Positions 15,048-23,660 of a stretch of 26,360 bases of DNA are shown piece by piece. Made by a program: the position numbers and the translations under genes. Below the pieces are notes generated by a model, which worked only from the letters and a program-made list of their open reading frames with translations, ran no database searches and had not been told where the DNA came from. This DNA is from JBEKDJ01 sp050014415 (GTDB taxonomy: Bacteria; Desulfobacterota; BSN033; UBA1163). The stretch is taken from positions 1-26,360 of the forward strand of contig JBEKDJ010000020.1 in NCBI GenBank assembly GCA_050014415.1, given 5' to 3'. Position 1 is the stretch's first letter. Each line of letters begins with the position of its first letter.

Positions 15048-15327
15048 CGAGAATTGGTCAACTGAGGCCTACAGAAAGAAACGTACACTTCGGGCCAGTG
15101 AATATCTCTAAGGTCGAATCTCTATCCTTTACTAATTTGTCCTCCCACTTTCTCAAATGATCAATTCCAAAAAGCAAAGGACAGGGATTTACCCCCATTT
15201 TCCGCATGGGATCTTTGTATTGATCGATAGGTACTTCAATTGAGATGAATTTTCATAACCTCTTTCATTCTAATTTGGACAGGAAACTGGGATCATCGAT
15301 CGTCAGTCAAGATCCCTACATCCTAAC

Positions 15328-15669
15328 TCAGGACGGTAAAAGCCTGGACAGTATCCAGCTCACGAGACTGATTAAGATGGAGCCAAAGAGAGCTCCCCAG
15401 AAGCCATTGACGTGGAATCCCCTCACCAGGGCTGCCACCAACCACAGCATCAATCCATTGATGACGAGCAGGGAGAGTCCAAGTGTCAATATGGTAAGAG
15501 GAAAGGTGAGAATGACGAGAATGGGCCGGATGACCGCGTTGACAACCCCAAGGAGGAAGGCAGCAACCAGAGCTGCCAGCAGGCCATCCACCCAGATCAC
15601 ATTTGGCAAGAGATAGGCTATGATCAGGATGGCCACCATATGGATCAACAAACGAAGGATGAAGAACAT
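15328..15669 (-). CDS. YvlD-type (phage holin family 4) small membrane protein
   Basis: The 113-residue protein is almost wholly hydrophobic, with four predicted membrane segments near residues 3-23, 28-50, 55-78 and 85-110. The sequence has the typical WVDGLLAALVAAFLLGVVNAVIRPIL and LTFPLTILTLGLSLLVINGLML blocks of the YvlD/phage-holin-4 superfamily. The function is unknown; homologues are chromosomal membrane proteins often linked to envelope stress. AAAGGAG lies before ATG 15669, and a good sigma-70 promoter lies about 70 bases upstream. It appears monocistronic. Confidence 0.88.
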   Translation of the reverse strand: MFFILRLLIHMVAILIIAYLLPNVIWVDGLLAALVAAFLLGVVNAVIRPILVILTFPLTILTLGLSLLVINGLMLWLVAALVRGFHVNGFWGALFGSILISLVSWILSRLLPS

Positions 15670-15739
15670 GGGTTTCTCCTTTGAAAAAGATAGTGCAGCT
15701 CTGACACTGTTTCCAATGCAACTGTGCCTTATATATTTA

Positions 15740-15769
15740 AATATACTGGGAATTGGACCCTTGGGTCAA
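15740..15769 (-). promoter_or_regulatory. Sigma-70-type promoter for the YvlD-like gene
   Basis: On the minus strand TTGACC (plus-strand bases 15764-15769) is followed after an 18-base spacer by TATATT (15740-15745). Both boxes are one base from consensus at most important positions, and the region is AT rich. The predicted leader to ATG 15669 is about 65 bases and carries the AAAGGAG ribosome-binding site. Confidence 0.5.
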
Positions 15770-16431
15770 GATCTTTCTTGGCCTTCGGCCCTTTCCGGTT
15801 TTTGAGCTGGAGAGCTTGCTGAGGGTTGGCCCTGAGCAAGTTCTTATCCGTGCTGAAAAGACCAGAGCTTGGGCACAATCGAGGGTCAATAGATATTGAG
15901 CGGTTCCATATCCACAGCCCTCCCACCTTGAGACTTATCAAGGCAGCGATGGCAGAGTCGCCGGTTGCTTAAAGCAACATCGAGCTACTAGGTCTCGCCC
16001 AATATTGCACCCAAAAGAGCCAGAAGGGAATTTTTAACTGTTTTGGCAAAAAGTCAAAGAAGACAAAGAGATCCGTCCTCTATTCTGATAGAAATGAGAT
16101 CCCTTTTCACCTCGAATCTTGCAAAAAATCAGAAATTCCCTAGAGTTAGAAGAAACAGACTTTCGAGGTCGCCCATCCTTTTTTTGGTACATTTCTTGCT
16201 CTCCAGTTTATCCTGGGAAACGAGCGTCACAGGCTGAAGCCACTCTGTATTCTATTCGTCCGCCTCATCGAAGGCCTGCACGGCGAAGGAGGCAGCTTAC
16301 ATATTGCAAAGAGTACGTTTTGAGAGGCGAGAGGGATTCTTCGAGTTGATTCTTACACCTTGGAAAGGATTCTTACCCCTTGCTGTCTGTAGTATGACAA
16401 GGAAGCTTCTTGAAGGGAGGATTGATATCCA
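15770..16431. other. Intergenic region with tandem GATTCTT repeats near its right end
   Basis: This stretch separates the divergent YvlD-like gene and the secreted SGNH-like gene. No convincing coding frame or RNA gene is seen. Near the right end the motif GATTCTT occurs at 16335, 16348 and 16368. The last two copies extend to a 15-base near-identical repeat (GATTCTTACACCTTG and GATTCTTACCCCTTG), with starts exactly 20 bases apart. GGGAGG gives a good ribosome-binding site before ATG 16432. Confidence 0.45.
16348..16382 (+). promoter_or_regulatory. Direct-repeat operator candidate upstream of the secreted protein gene
   Basis: Two 15-base repeats, GATTCTTACACCTTG (16348-16362) and GATTCTTACCCCTTG (16368-16382), differ at one base and start 20 bases apart, about two helical turns. 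A shorter GATTCTT copy lies at 16335. Direct repeats about 21 bases apart are typical of LytTR-family binding sites, and a LytTR regulator is encoded nearby, though the repeat does not clearly match a published consensus. TAGTAT at 16390-16395 could be a -10 box. Confidence 0.35.
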
Positions 16432-18033
16432 ATGAGAAAGATTCTTGTGAATTTGATACCAATCTTTTTCCTGTTACTCATGGGTGGATATGAGGATGGT
16501 TTTGGTCAAGGAGAGCTTAATCCCAATTCTCCAAATCATCCCGTGCGCCTTGTCTTCATTCACCATTCGACAGGTGAGAATTGGTTGTCCGACGAGAATG
16601 GTGGCTTGGGGATAGCGCTACGGGACAATAACTACTATGTCAGCGATACCAACTATGGTTGGGGGCCCGATCAGATTGGTGACGATACGGATATTGGGCA
16701 CTGGTGGCTCTGGTTCCGGGGACCAGATAGTTCCACTTATCTGAATGCACTCTATAACGAGGAGCATCAGAATTGTTCCTATTCTCGTCTCTCTACAGCA
16801 CCATTGGGCGAGAATGAAATCATCCTGTTCAAGTCATGTTTCCCGAACTCAGCGCTTCGGGGAAATCCAAACGATCCGGTACCTTCAATCGATAACAACC
16901 CTTTGCGCGGTGAAGATAGTGGAAGTGATTACCATACGGTAGCTAATGCAAAAGGCATTTATATTGATCTTCTGGAGTATTTTCGCACGCGGCAGGACAA
17001 GCTGTTCATCGTTATTACTGCACCACCCTTGAGCGACCCTGAGTATGCCGCGAATGCCCGGGCTTTCAATCAGTGGTTAGTGAATGACTGGCTTGACGAC
17101 TATCCCTTTGACAATGTATTTGTCTTCGATTTCTATAATGTCTTAACGACGAATGGAGGTAACCCGAACAGAAACGATCTTGGTCGGGAGGCAGGCAATC
17201 ATCATCGCTGGTGGAACAATATGGTTCAGCATCAAACGGATGGCGGTTCAAATGTACTCGCCTATCGGTCGAGTCCAGGCGATGACCATCCCAGTCAGGC
17301 TGGCAATCTGAAGGCGACCGGGGAGTTCATGAATCTTCTCAATGTTGCCTACAATCTCTGGAAGGGCGAGATGCCCTTAGAGACCGTTTCTGTGCCATCC
17401 ATCCCCAATGGTCCAACCAGTGGTACCACTGGAGCAGGTTACGCCTATTCTACGGGAGGCTCTTTCTCAAGCCTCGGTCATGCTATCGAATACCAGTTTG
17501 ATTGGAAGGGTGATGGCACGGATCTCTCATCCTGGGGTTCTGCCATGCAAGCCAAGACCTGGACTTCCCCTGACACTTACAACGTGAGGGCGAGGGCCCG
17601 GTGTGCCGCAGATACTTTCGCTATGTCGGGCTGGTCGAATATTCTCACGGTCACAATTGGCACCGCTGAAGCTGATCTCACCGGGTCGTGGAAAAACCTC
17701 ACCCAAACTTGCAGAGGCACTCGTAGAAGTCAAATCTGTAGGATTACAGGTGTGTTTACCATTAGTGACATTGGTGATAAAAAAGCCCGTTCCACTTATG
17801 TTGACTTTTATCTCTCAGACGATGATACCTATCAGGAAGAAGATAGCTCTCTAAAGCGATCATCAACGGGAAAGATGAAGGCGCATGTGAGCAGGGATAT
17901 CAAATTGATCAAAACGCTTCCTTTAGGGCAAACTGCCACAGGCAAATATATCATTTCGGTCATTGATAAGAACGACTCAGTGGCTGAAATTGATGAAACA
18001 AATAACATTGTAGTCATTGGACCAATTCAATAG
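16432..18033 (+). CDS. Secreted SGNH-hydrolase-like protein with Ig-like and CARDB-like C-terminal domains
   Basis: The 533-residue protein starts with a signal peptide (hydrophobic residues 5-18, cleavage likely around 24-27). Residues 38-305 form a catalytic-type domain with VFIHHSTGENWL (H44, H45, S46), IILFKSCFPNS, FIVITAPPLSDPEYA, and a C-terminal D285-H286-P-S, reminiscent of SGNH/GDSL esterases. Residues 315-410 look like a PKD or fibronectin-like beta domain. Residues 415-533, with YVDFYLSDD and the closing VAEIDETNNIVVI, match CARDB adhesion-type modules. It is probably exported and acts on an extracellular ester or glycan. GGGAGG precedes ATG 16432. Convergent with the LytTR regulator gene 63 bases downstream. 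Confidence 0.72.
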   Translation: MRKILVNLIPIFFLLLMGGYEDGFGQGELNPNSPNHPVRLVFIHHSTGENWLSDENGGLGIALRDNNYYVSDTNYGWGPDQIGDDTDIGHWWLWFRGPDSSTYLNALYNEEHQNCSYSRLSTAPLGENEIILFKSCFPNSALRGNPNDPVPSIDNNPLRGEDSGSDYHTVANAKGIYIDLLEYFRTRQDKLFIVITAPPLSDPEYAANARAFNQWLVNDWLDDYPFDNVFVFDFYNVLTTNGGNPNRNDLGREAGNHHRWWNNMVQHQTDGGSNVLAYRSSPGDDHPSQAGNLKATGEFMNLLNVAYNLWKGEMPLETVSVPSIPNGPTSGTTGAGYAYSTGGSFSSLGHAIEYQFDWKGDGTDLSSWGSAMQAKTWTSPDTYNVRARARCAADTFAMSGWSNILTVTIGTAEADLTGSWKNLTQTCRGTRRSQICRITGVFTISDIGDKKARSTYVDFYLSDDDTYQEEDSSLKRSSTGKMKAHVSRDIKLIKTLPLGQTATGKYIISVIDKNDSVAEIDETNNIVVIGPIQ

Positions 18034-18096
18034 GGAGTATTCTTCATGCAGGGAGGATTCGAATCATCGCGTTATCAATATCAAATTTTAGATCAG

Positions 18097-18861
18097 CTAC
18101 ATTTGTTTAAAGAGATGAAGGAAGTTGCGGCTTACGGTGAGAAGCTCTTCTCTCTCTTTAAGTTTCAATACTCCTCGTCCTGTGAGTGAACGACTCACTT
18201 TGTCTATTTTGGAAACATTCACGATCGTTCCCCGGTGGATCTGCCAGAATTGACCAGGATCGAGTTCCTGAACTAATTCTTTAATGCTCTTTTTAATCAG
18301 GGACTCCCCATCTTTCGTTATAACCAGAGTATATTTATCTTCAGCCTTGAAGTAGTCTGCCTCCTCCACGGGTATGAGACGGATACTATCTTTATTTTGC
18401 GCTTTAATCCAACGTAGGAAGTTAGCTTCTCCTCTACTTGGTAATTTGGAAAGGATCTGCTCTATCACGTCGGCCAATCTTTCAGGCGATTCTTTGGAAG
18501 ACTCCAATTGGTTTTTGAGGCGCTGAACAGTCTGAAGGAGTCTCTCCTTTGATATGGGTTTGAGGAGATAATCAACAGCCTCCTTTTCAAAAGCTTCCAC
18601 GGCGTACTGATCGAAGGCCGTAACAAATACGATACGGCAGAGACCTACAATTTTCTTTGCCACCTCCATGCCTGAAAGACCGGGCATTCTGATATCAAGA
18701 AATGCAACGTCCGGGTGGAGCGACTCGACCATCTGAAGTGCTTCCTTGCCATTCTTCGCCTCTCCGCAGATGATGAGCTCCGGCCACACCTCCGATAACA
18801 TCGACCTGATGTATGTGCGCAGTTCCTTTTCGTCGTCGGCAAGGATGGCTTTATATGCCAT
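18097..18861 (-). CDS. LytTR-family response regulator
   Basis: The 254-residue protein has an N-terminal receiver domain with D9/D10, phosphoacceptor D56 in VAFLDIRMPG, and the conserved lysine in DYLLKPI. A short linker leads to a LytTR DNA-binding domain from about residue 150, with IHRGTIVNVSKIDKVSRS and LLTVSRNFLHLF. Regulators of this type bind direct repeats about 21 bases apart. ATG 18861 lies inside the kinase gene, an 11-base overlap that indicates translational coupling. It closes the six-gene minus-strand unit and is likely to control it or nearby envelope genes. Confidence 0.93.
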   Translation of the reverse strand: MAYKAILADDEKELRTYIRSMLSEVWPELIICGEAKNGKEALQMVESLHPDVAFLDIRMPGLSGMEVAKKIVGLCRIVFVTAFDQYAVEAFEKEAVDYLLKPISKERLLQTVQRLKNQLESSKESPERLADVIEQILSKLPSRGEANFLRWIKAQNKDSIRLIPVEEADYFKAEDKYTLVITKDGESLIKKSIKELVQELDPGQFWQIHRGTIVNVSKIDKVSRSLTGRGVLKLKEREELLTVSRNFLHLFKQM

Positions 18862-19933
18862 GCTTCGGTACCTTGATGATGGCCTTTACCCCATGGGGCT
18901 CATTCGCTTCGAGCATGAGGCGCCCCTCATCCCCGTAGAGCAACCTGATACGCTCTCTGACGTTTGAAATGCCAACCCCGGCTGTGTCGTAAGAGCAGAA
19001 ACTATTGCCTGTATCCTGAACCTCGACCCTTATGAGGTCGTCTTCTTCCACGACCTTTATGGTGATCTCTCCACCCTCTATTGAGGGCTCAAGCCCGTGT
19101 TTCACCGCATTCTCAACGAGCGGCTGAAGCAGCATGGGCGGAAAGGGATGTTGCCGGAGCGCATCGGGAAGCTCGATGCTGAAGCAAAGCCTTTCGCCCA
19201 TCCTGACCTTCTGAATGTTGAGATAGGTCCTGATGATGTTTATTTCCTGGTCGAGGGTGGTGGCTACAGGGAGCGTTCTCGATAGGGAGGTACGCAGATA
19301 ATGGATCAGGTCGCCCAGCATGGATTTGCCTCGGGCCGGATCTGTATCTATGAGACTCAGGACATTTGAGAGGGTGTTGAAAAGGAAATGGGGCTCAATC
19401 TGTGCCTGAAGGAGTCTCAGATTGACCTCGAGGGCTTCTTTTTCGCTAGAGAGACGATTGATCCTTTCCTGCTGGATGATCTCTTTACTGATCTTTAAAT
19501 GTTTTTTGGAGTAGAAGAAGTAGCCGATAACAGCAACCAAGATAAGCCAGACTCCGATGGTCTTAAGAAATGTCTTTTTCCATCCCCACATGAAGGTGGG
19601 AAGAACCTGCTGGAGAATGGAGGCCGCCATCAGATGACCAATAAGTATTCCACAGACCATCCCTATCAGAATGACGAAAGCCGCAGATGCCCCTTTTCTT
19701 GGTTTGAACGCCCGAAGGGAAAACATAATGATTAGGCATGTAGGGATCCCATAGCATTGGGATATAACAAACATAATAACAAAGGTCTTTAAAGTGACAG
19801 CGGTTGTGAAGATGCCGGTCAGGGTCAGGAATATGGCGATGAAGGTGTCTATGACAATCGTGTAGAGGAGGTCAACAGGAATGGTTCTGGAATCAGGATA
19901 GTAGAATCGCTGCTCTGCGTATAGTTTATCCAT
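18851..19933 (-). CDS. LytS/YpdA-type sensor histidine kinase
   Basis: The 360-residue protein has four membrane segments near residues 22-42, 48-72, 84-108 and 121-141 and no large periplasmic domain, so it probably senses a membrane signal. A coiled-coil stretch (150-178) leads to the His_kinase box IEPHFLFN with H182. The HATPase domain has N275 in PLVENAVKHG and the G1 region around D307-T-G, followed by VGISNVRERI. The start is ATG 19933, nine bases after the beta-barrel stop with no visible ribosome-binding site, which suggests coupling. It overlaps the response regulator by 11 bases, and the two form a two-component pair. Confidence 0.92.
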   Translation of the reverse strand: MDKLYAEQRFYYPDSRTIPVDLLYTIVIDTFIAIFLTLTGIFTTAVTLKTFVIMFVISQCYGIPTCLIIMFSLRAFKPRKGASAAFVILIGMVCGILIGHLMAASILQQVLPTFMWGWKKTFLKTIGVWLILVAVIGYFFYSKKHLKISKEIIQQERINRLSSEKEALEVNLRLLQAQIEPHFLFNTLSNVLSLIDTDPARGKSMLGDLIHYLRTSLSRTLPVATTLDQEINIIRTYLNIQKVRMGERLCFSIELPDALRQHPFPPMLLQPLVENAVKHGLEPSIEGGEITIKVVEEDDLIRVEVQDTGNSFCSYDTAGVGISNVRERIRLLYGDEGRLMLEANEPHGVKAIIKVPKHGI

Positions 19934-19942
19934 TATTTTGGT

Positions 19943-21280
19943 TCAGAACGTGTATTTTAATCCTGTCATCCATTGATAGTCCATGATACTCCCAAATTCT
20001 GTATTCTTGCTCCCTGCCATCACAGTACCAACGGAAAACAACTCCATATGCTTACCCAGAGAGTACGTCACAACCGTCGTAAATTGACCAGATCCATCGT
20101 CCAAATTCTGGGTCCAACGTAAGAAAAGATCAACACTGTTTTTGATATTATTCTGAGTATACTGGATCATTGCATAATTCTTTCTTAAAAACCTTAATCC
20201 CGTAATGGCCGTTTGACCGAGGGTCATTTGCGCCAGTCCCGATATCCTGCCGCCAAGGCCGATAGCATTTGCTGCCCTACGCCTTAAGGAGTAGTAGGTA
20301 TCCGCCTCGGCATCGCTGTAGCCAGGACTATAATAGGTGTATTCCAATGTCAGGGTTCCGCTTGTTCCAAAAGTATAGGAACCTCCGGCCAAGAGAACCG
20401 GTTTAATCGTAGAGTCATCTTCATGGAGTTTTATCATTGAGGCCCCGAAAGGGGAACTATCCTTCTTGGGGTATAATGCCTCACTGCCTTGGGCAATGAC
20501 TCCCTCGCCATAAAGCAGAATGGCATCGGAGACAGTCCATCCTCCAAAAAATCCCAATAAATTCTCGGAGTCTTCCCTGTGGGAGAGAATGATTGAACCA
20601 TAATTCTCTCGGCCCGTATAATCTACCTTTAAGGAATAAGTCCTTTTAAATGGAATAGGGCCGATGATTTTGTTACGTCCTTCGTCTGTATTGGCGATGA
20701 AAGATATTGTCCAGGAACTTCCCGGGATCCAGACCACCCGTCCGAAATCCATGCCCAGCACTTCAAGGTACGGGTTACGGCGGCCATTATCCTGAAAGAA
20801 AGGATTGGAAGGAGAGAATAGAAAGGAAGGCCCCCATTGCAGATTTTCGCGGCCATAGGAGATGAATAGGTTTTGGAGCACTTTCAATCTCGCCAACCAC
20901 TCATTGATATACCAATCATCCATCCACTCTGATTTTCCCTTGGAACCCCCTTCTCGCCAGATGCTATATTCAAGTCTCATTCTGGGTTTAATGCTCAGTT
21001 CCAAAGGGTCTATGTTCAGACGCAGATCCGGTCGCATTTCCAGATCCGTCAAATAATGCGGAATTTGGAGAAAGTTGATCCCTGCATTTTGACTTGAATT
21101 GGCAGGCGTCTGAATTATGCCATAGGTCAAAATCCGAAAATCCAACGAAAAGTGCTCAGATAGTGTCTTCTGGATTGCGGCAAGGCTTGTAGAATCATCC
21201 TCACCTGCTATTCCTATCTCTGGCCACCACCCTAGGAAAGCTATAGATAATACAGCAACTGTGAAAAGGCCCTTCTTCAT
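19943..21280 (-). CDS. Outer-membrane beta-barrel protein
   Basis: The 445-residue protein has a signal peptide (MKKGLFTVAVLSIAFLGWWP, cleavage after about residue 27). The rest alternates in a beta-strand pattern and ends in ...TGLKYTF, with the terminal phenylalanine typical of proteins inserted by the BAM complex. ATG 21280 has TAGGAG at good distance; the longer frame up to 21373 runs into a palindromic repeat and is rejected. Family membership is not certain; it may be a porin or the outer-membrane partner of the ABC system encoded upstream on the same strand. It lies between the lipoprotein-sorting-like gene and the kinase gene. Confidence 0.75.
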   Translation of the reverse strand: MKKGLFTVAVLSIAFLGWWPEIGIAGEDDSTSLAAIQKTLSEHFSLDFRILTYGIIQTPANSSQNAGINFLQIPHYLTDLEMRPDLRLNIDPLELSIKPRMRLEYSIWREGGSKGKSEWMDDWYINEWLARLKVLQNLFISYGRENLQWGPSFLFSPSNPFFQDNGRRNPYLEVLGMDFGRVVWIPGSSWTISFIANTDEGRNKIIGPIPFKRTYSLKVDYTGRENYGSIILSHREDSENLLGFFGGWTVSDAILLYGEGVIAQGSEALYPKKDSSPFGASMIKLHEDDSTIKPVLLAGGSYTFGTSGTLTLEYTYYSPGYSDAEADTYYSLRRRAANAIGLGGRISGLAQMTLGQTAITGLRFLRKNYAMIQYTQNNIKNSVDLFLRWTQNLDDGSGQFTTVVTYSLGKHMELFSVGTVMAGSKNTEFGSIMDYQWMTGLKYTF

Positions 21281-21346
21281 TCTAAGACTCCTATTCACTT
21301 TGAAATGTACGATTTGTAACACTTTAGCTCTTCGGAGGGACCAGTC

Positions 21347-21424
21347 AAATCCCCCTCCATCCCCCTTTTCCAAAGGGGGAAGAGATCTCTCCTCTCTTTG
21401 AGAAAGGGAGGCGGGGAGGGATTT
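21347..21424. repeat. Palindromic intergenic repeat (AAATCCCCCTCC type)
   Basis: AAATCCC (21347-21353) and GGGATTT (21418-21424) bound the element. Inside, CCCCCTTT (21361-21368) and AAAGGGGG (21372-21379) form a perfect 8-bp stem with a three-base loop, and AGAGATCTCT is self-complementary. The overall pattern matches a common intergenic repeat of Deltaproteobacteria and relatives. It lies between the lipoprotein-sorting-like gene and the beta-barrel gene. Confidence 0.65.
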
Positions 21425-21428
21425 ACTC

Positions 21429-22196
21429 CTATTTCAACAACAGGTTCAGGTTGAACATGGAATCAGGAATCTTCTTGAAAGATACCTTGAGAAAACTCAT
21501 CGTCGTCACATCCTCTTTCACAATGGCGTTTGTGATGATCATCCTGGAAATGAACGGCCGCGGCGAACCGTCGACAGTGATACTGTTCTCGTATTCGAAT
21601 GTAGCTGTCTTAAACATCTTTCCCGAGACCGTGTAGAATTCCGCCTTGACTCCCACGAGTCGCTCCTTCGATATCCAGTATTTGATCCGGTCATAGGTAA
21701 CCTTCTTATCCACTGCGCTCAGGTCGAAGAGATGACAAGCCTCTCCGTTGACCGTATCGTCGGATGCGTGAACGACCTTGTAGTCGCCCGCATAGTTCGT
21801 CGATGCGATGTCGCCGTTGGCTGCGCCGCCTAACAGTTTCTGCCTGGGGGAGATGGGGACTGCCTTGGAAAGACCCGGTTTCACGAACCACATGTTCCGG
21901 TCTATCATCAACATCTTCTGGCCTTTCACATTGGCCGGGGCTAAAAACTCTGCGAGGGAGTTGAAGCTCCTGGCGCTTACCCTGAACGTTCTGTTCTGCT
22001 CCCTGCCTCCTTCGATGGATTTGATGTCTATCTCCCACTCGACCCCTTCCATATTGCCCCGAGCCTCATCTGCCTTCCTGAGGGTCTCTTCAGGGCTCAT
22101 GGCGGCATGCGACAAGGGGACGCAGAAAACCATACAACAAACGAGCACAAGAGCTAACGCAATAAAATATTGTCTATCAGGTTTAAAGTTCATCAT
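21429..22196 (-). CDS. Outer membrane lipoprotein-sorting-type protein (COG2834, LolA-like)
   Basis: The 255-residue protein has a signal peptide (hydrophobic residues 11-28, cleavage after SHA at about 31). The mature part matches the lipoprotein-sorting family, with GVEWEIDIKSIEGGREQNRT, the block FLAPANVKGQKMLMIDRNMWF, and a C-terminal ISRMIITNAIVKEDVTTMSF. Such proteins share the LolA/LolB half-barrel fold and probably carry lipid or lipoprotein across the periplasm. ATG 22196 and 22193 are adjacent; AGGAG lies before both. It follows the ABC permease gene after a gap that holds a repeat, and precedes the beta-barrel gene. Confidence 0.85.
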   Translation of the reverse strand: MMNFKPDRQYFIALALVLVCCMVFCVPLSHAAMSPEETLRKADEARGNMEGVEWEIDIKSIEGGREQNRTFRVSARSFNSLAEFLAPANVKGQKMLMIDRNMWFVKPGLSKAVPISPRQKLLGGAANGDIASTNYAGDYKVVHASDDTVNGEACHLFDLSAVDKKVTYDRIKYWISKERLVGVKAEFYTVSGKMFKTATFEYENSITVDGSPRPFISRMIITNAIVKEDVTTMSFLKVSFKKIPDSMFNLNLLLK

Positions 22197-22266
22197 TTTT
22201 CTCCTGTTATCCTTACAGAGACAATAGGCATTGTTGGTTAAGACAAACTCGTAAGAAGTCCCCGGA

Positions 22267-22339
22267 CCGTCACTCCGGCGGAAGCCGGAGTCCAGAACCA
22301 GTTGAATTTACCGGATTCCTGTTTTCGCAGGAATGACGG
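22267..22339. repeat. Palindromic intergenic repeat with terminal CCGTCA/TGACGG
   Basis: CCGTCA (22267-22272) and TGACGG (22334-22339) are reverse complements at the ends. Inside, ACTCCGGC/GCCGGAGT (22272-22279 and 22284-22291) and ATTCCTG/CAGGAAT (22315-22321 and 22328-22334) form two hairpins. The sequence resembles the GTCATTCCCGCGAAAGCGGGAATC-like family that is widespread in bacterial intergenic regions. It lies between the permease and lipoprotein-sorting-like genes. Confidence 0.65.
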
Positions 22340-22418
22340 AATAAGGTCAAAATGACTTTTTACGAGAGCATCAGCTAATAACATTCCACATTCCGCAATC
22401 CACAATCAAAAATCGCCA

Positions 22419-23660
22419 TTATGTATGCCCCAGGGCATTGACTATGTTCTGTCTGGCTGCCCGTCTCGCCGGGATAATAGCGGCTATCAGAGAAAGCACT
22501 GTCAAACAGCACATCAACACCAACAGCGTCTCGGGTACGAAGTTGATATCCAGTGGCACCGGCGAAGAGCTGCCGGGGTACATGTACGTTGGTTTCATAA
22601 CTTTAATGAGAGCCCAGGCACATGTGTGCAGGACGATGCCTATGAGACTACCGAAGACACCGAGGAGGCTGCCCTCCATTGCAAAGAGCATCGATACCCC
22701 CCTTCGCTTCAGTCCCAAGGCCCGCAAGGTTCCGATCTCTCTTGTCCTCTCCAGAACCGCCATGCCCATGGTATTGACGGTGCTCATCACCACGATGACG
22801 AGGACGATACAGAATACGAACAGAAAGAACACGCCGAACATCTGTCGCACCCTCGCATAGAACATAGAGAGCTCCTTCCAGGTCTTTATCTCACATGTAA
22901 TGCCAGCGTTGGCGAGCATACTCAGCAGGTGGCTGCGCATCAGCTCGGTCTTTGCCGTATCATCCAGGAGGACCACGATCTTCTCCGCCTTCTCCGTGTC
23001 GAGGAGGGACTGGGCAAAGACGAAGGGGAACCGCATATATTTGTCGTTGGTGGCGTCAGTGCCGGTATCAAATACGCCTGAGACCTGTATGTCCATAGCA
23101 TTCATCTGGCCACTCATGGTAGGGGCCATTACCACGCTGTCTTTGCCCGGCGCAAGGTTGAGAAATTTGGCTAGGTCTTTGGCCATCTCCACGCCGTAGG
23201 TCTTCTTTTCGTTCAATCCCTCACCTTGAATGGGCCTAAAGGCGTTCCAGGTCCCTTTGATGGTTCTGTCGTCCTGGGGAATCACCCCCTGGGCTACGAA
23301 GATGGTGGAGACGGATCCGTTCGAGACGATGCCGGAAAGGGTGATCTGGGGCGTGGCGAGCATGACCTCATTCTCCCCTATGGAGAGCTTCATAATCTTC
23401 TCGGTCTCCGCTTTTGAAAACATATAACGCTCAGGGTCGAGCTTTCCCTTCTCGAGCCAGCCTGCCTTGAAGATAGTGAGATGACCGAGGCCTTCCCCTT
23501 GAATGGCCATTCTCTCCAACCCCCAATAGACGCGGCTCACATAGCCGCGAAAGACGGTGATCGCTGCAAAGCCCACGCCTATGGCAAGGAGCGTCACTAA
23601 AGAACGTCGCTTGTTTCTCAAGATATTGCGTGCTGCCAGTTTCATCCATTTTTTCATCAC
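22419..23660 (-). CDS. FtsX/MacB-family ABC transporter permease
   Basis: The 413-residue protein has the MacB/LolC-like layout: one membrane segment near residues 18-38 after ARNILRNKRRSLVTLLAIGVG, a large periplasmic domain to about 265, then three membrane segments near 273-300, 325-352 and 378-400. The conserved LERTREIGTLRALGLKRRG coupling region lies near 308-326. It pairs with the ATPase encoded just upstream; the ATGA at 23657-23660 overlaps the ATPase stop by four bases. Such permeases move lipoproteins, lipids or peptides by a mechanotransmission mechanism, from the inner membrane outward. Confidence 0.9.
   Translation of the reverse strand: MMKKWMKLAARNILRNKRRSLVTLLAIGVGFAAITVFRGYVSRVYWGLERMAIQGEGLGHLTIFKAGWLEKGKLDPERYMFSKAETEKIMKLSIGENEVMLATPQITLSGIVSNGSVSTIFVAQGVIPQDDRTIKGTWNAFRPIQGEGLNEKKTYGVEMAKDLAKFLNLAPGKDSVVMAPTMSGQMNAMDIQVSGVFDTGTDATNDKYMRFPFVFAQSLLDTEKAEKIVVLLDDTAKTELMRSHLLSMLANAGITCEIKTWKELSMFYARVRQMFGVFFLFVFCIVLVIVVMSTVNTMGMAVLERTREIGTLRALGLKRRGVSMLFAMEGSLLGVFGSLIGIVLHTCAWALIKVMKPTYMYPGSSSPVPLDINFVPETLLVLMCCLTVLSLIAAIIPARRAARQNIVNALGHT

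Noticed and set aside
22425..23081. A 218-residue plus-strand frame inside the FtsX-like permease
   Set aside because: Antisense shadow with histidine- and glutamine-rich low-complexity translation; the permease on the other strand has all expected features.
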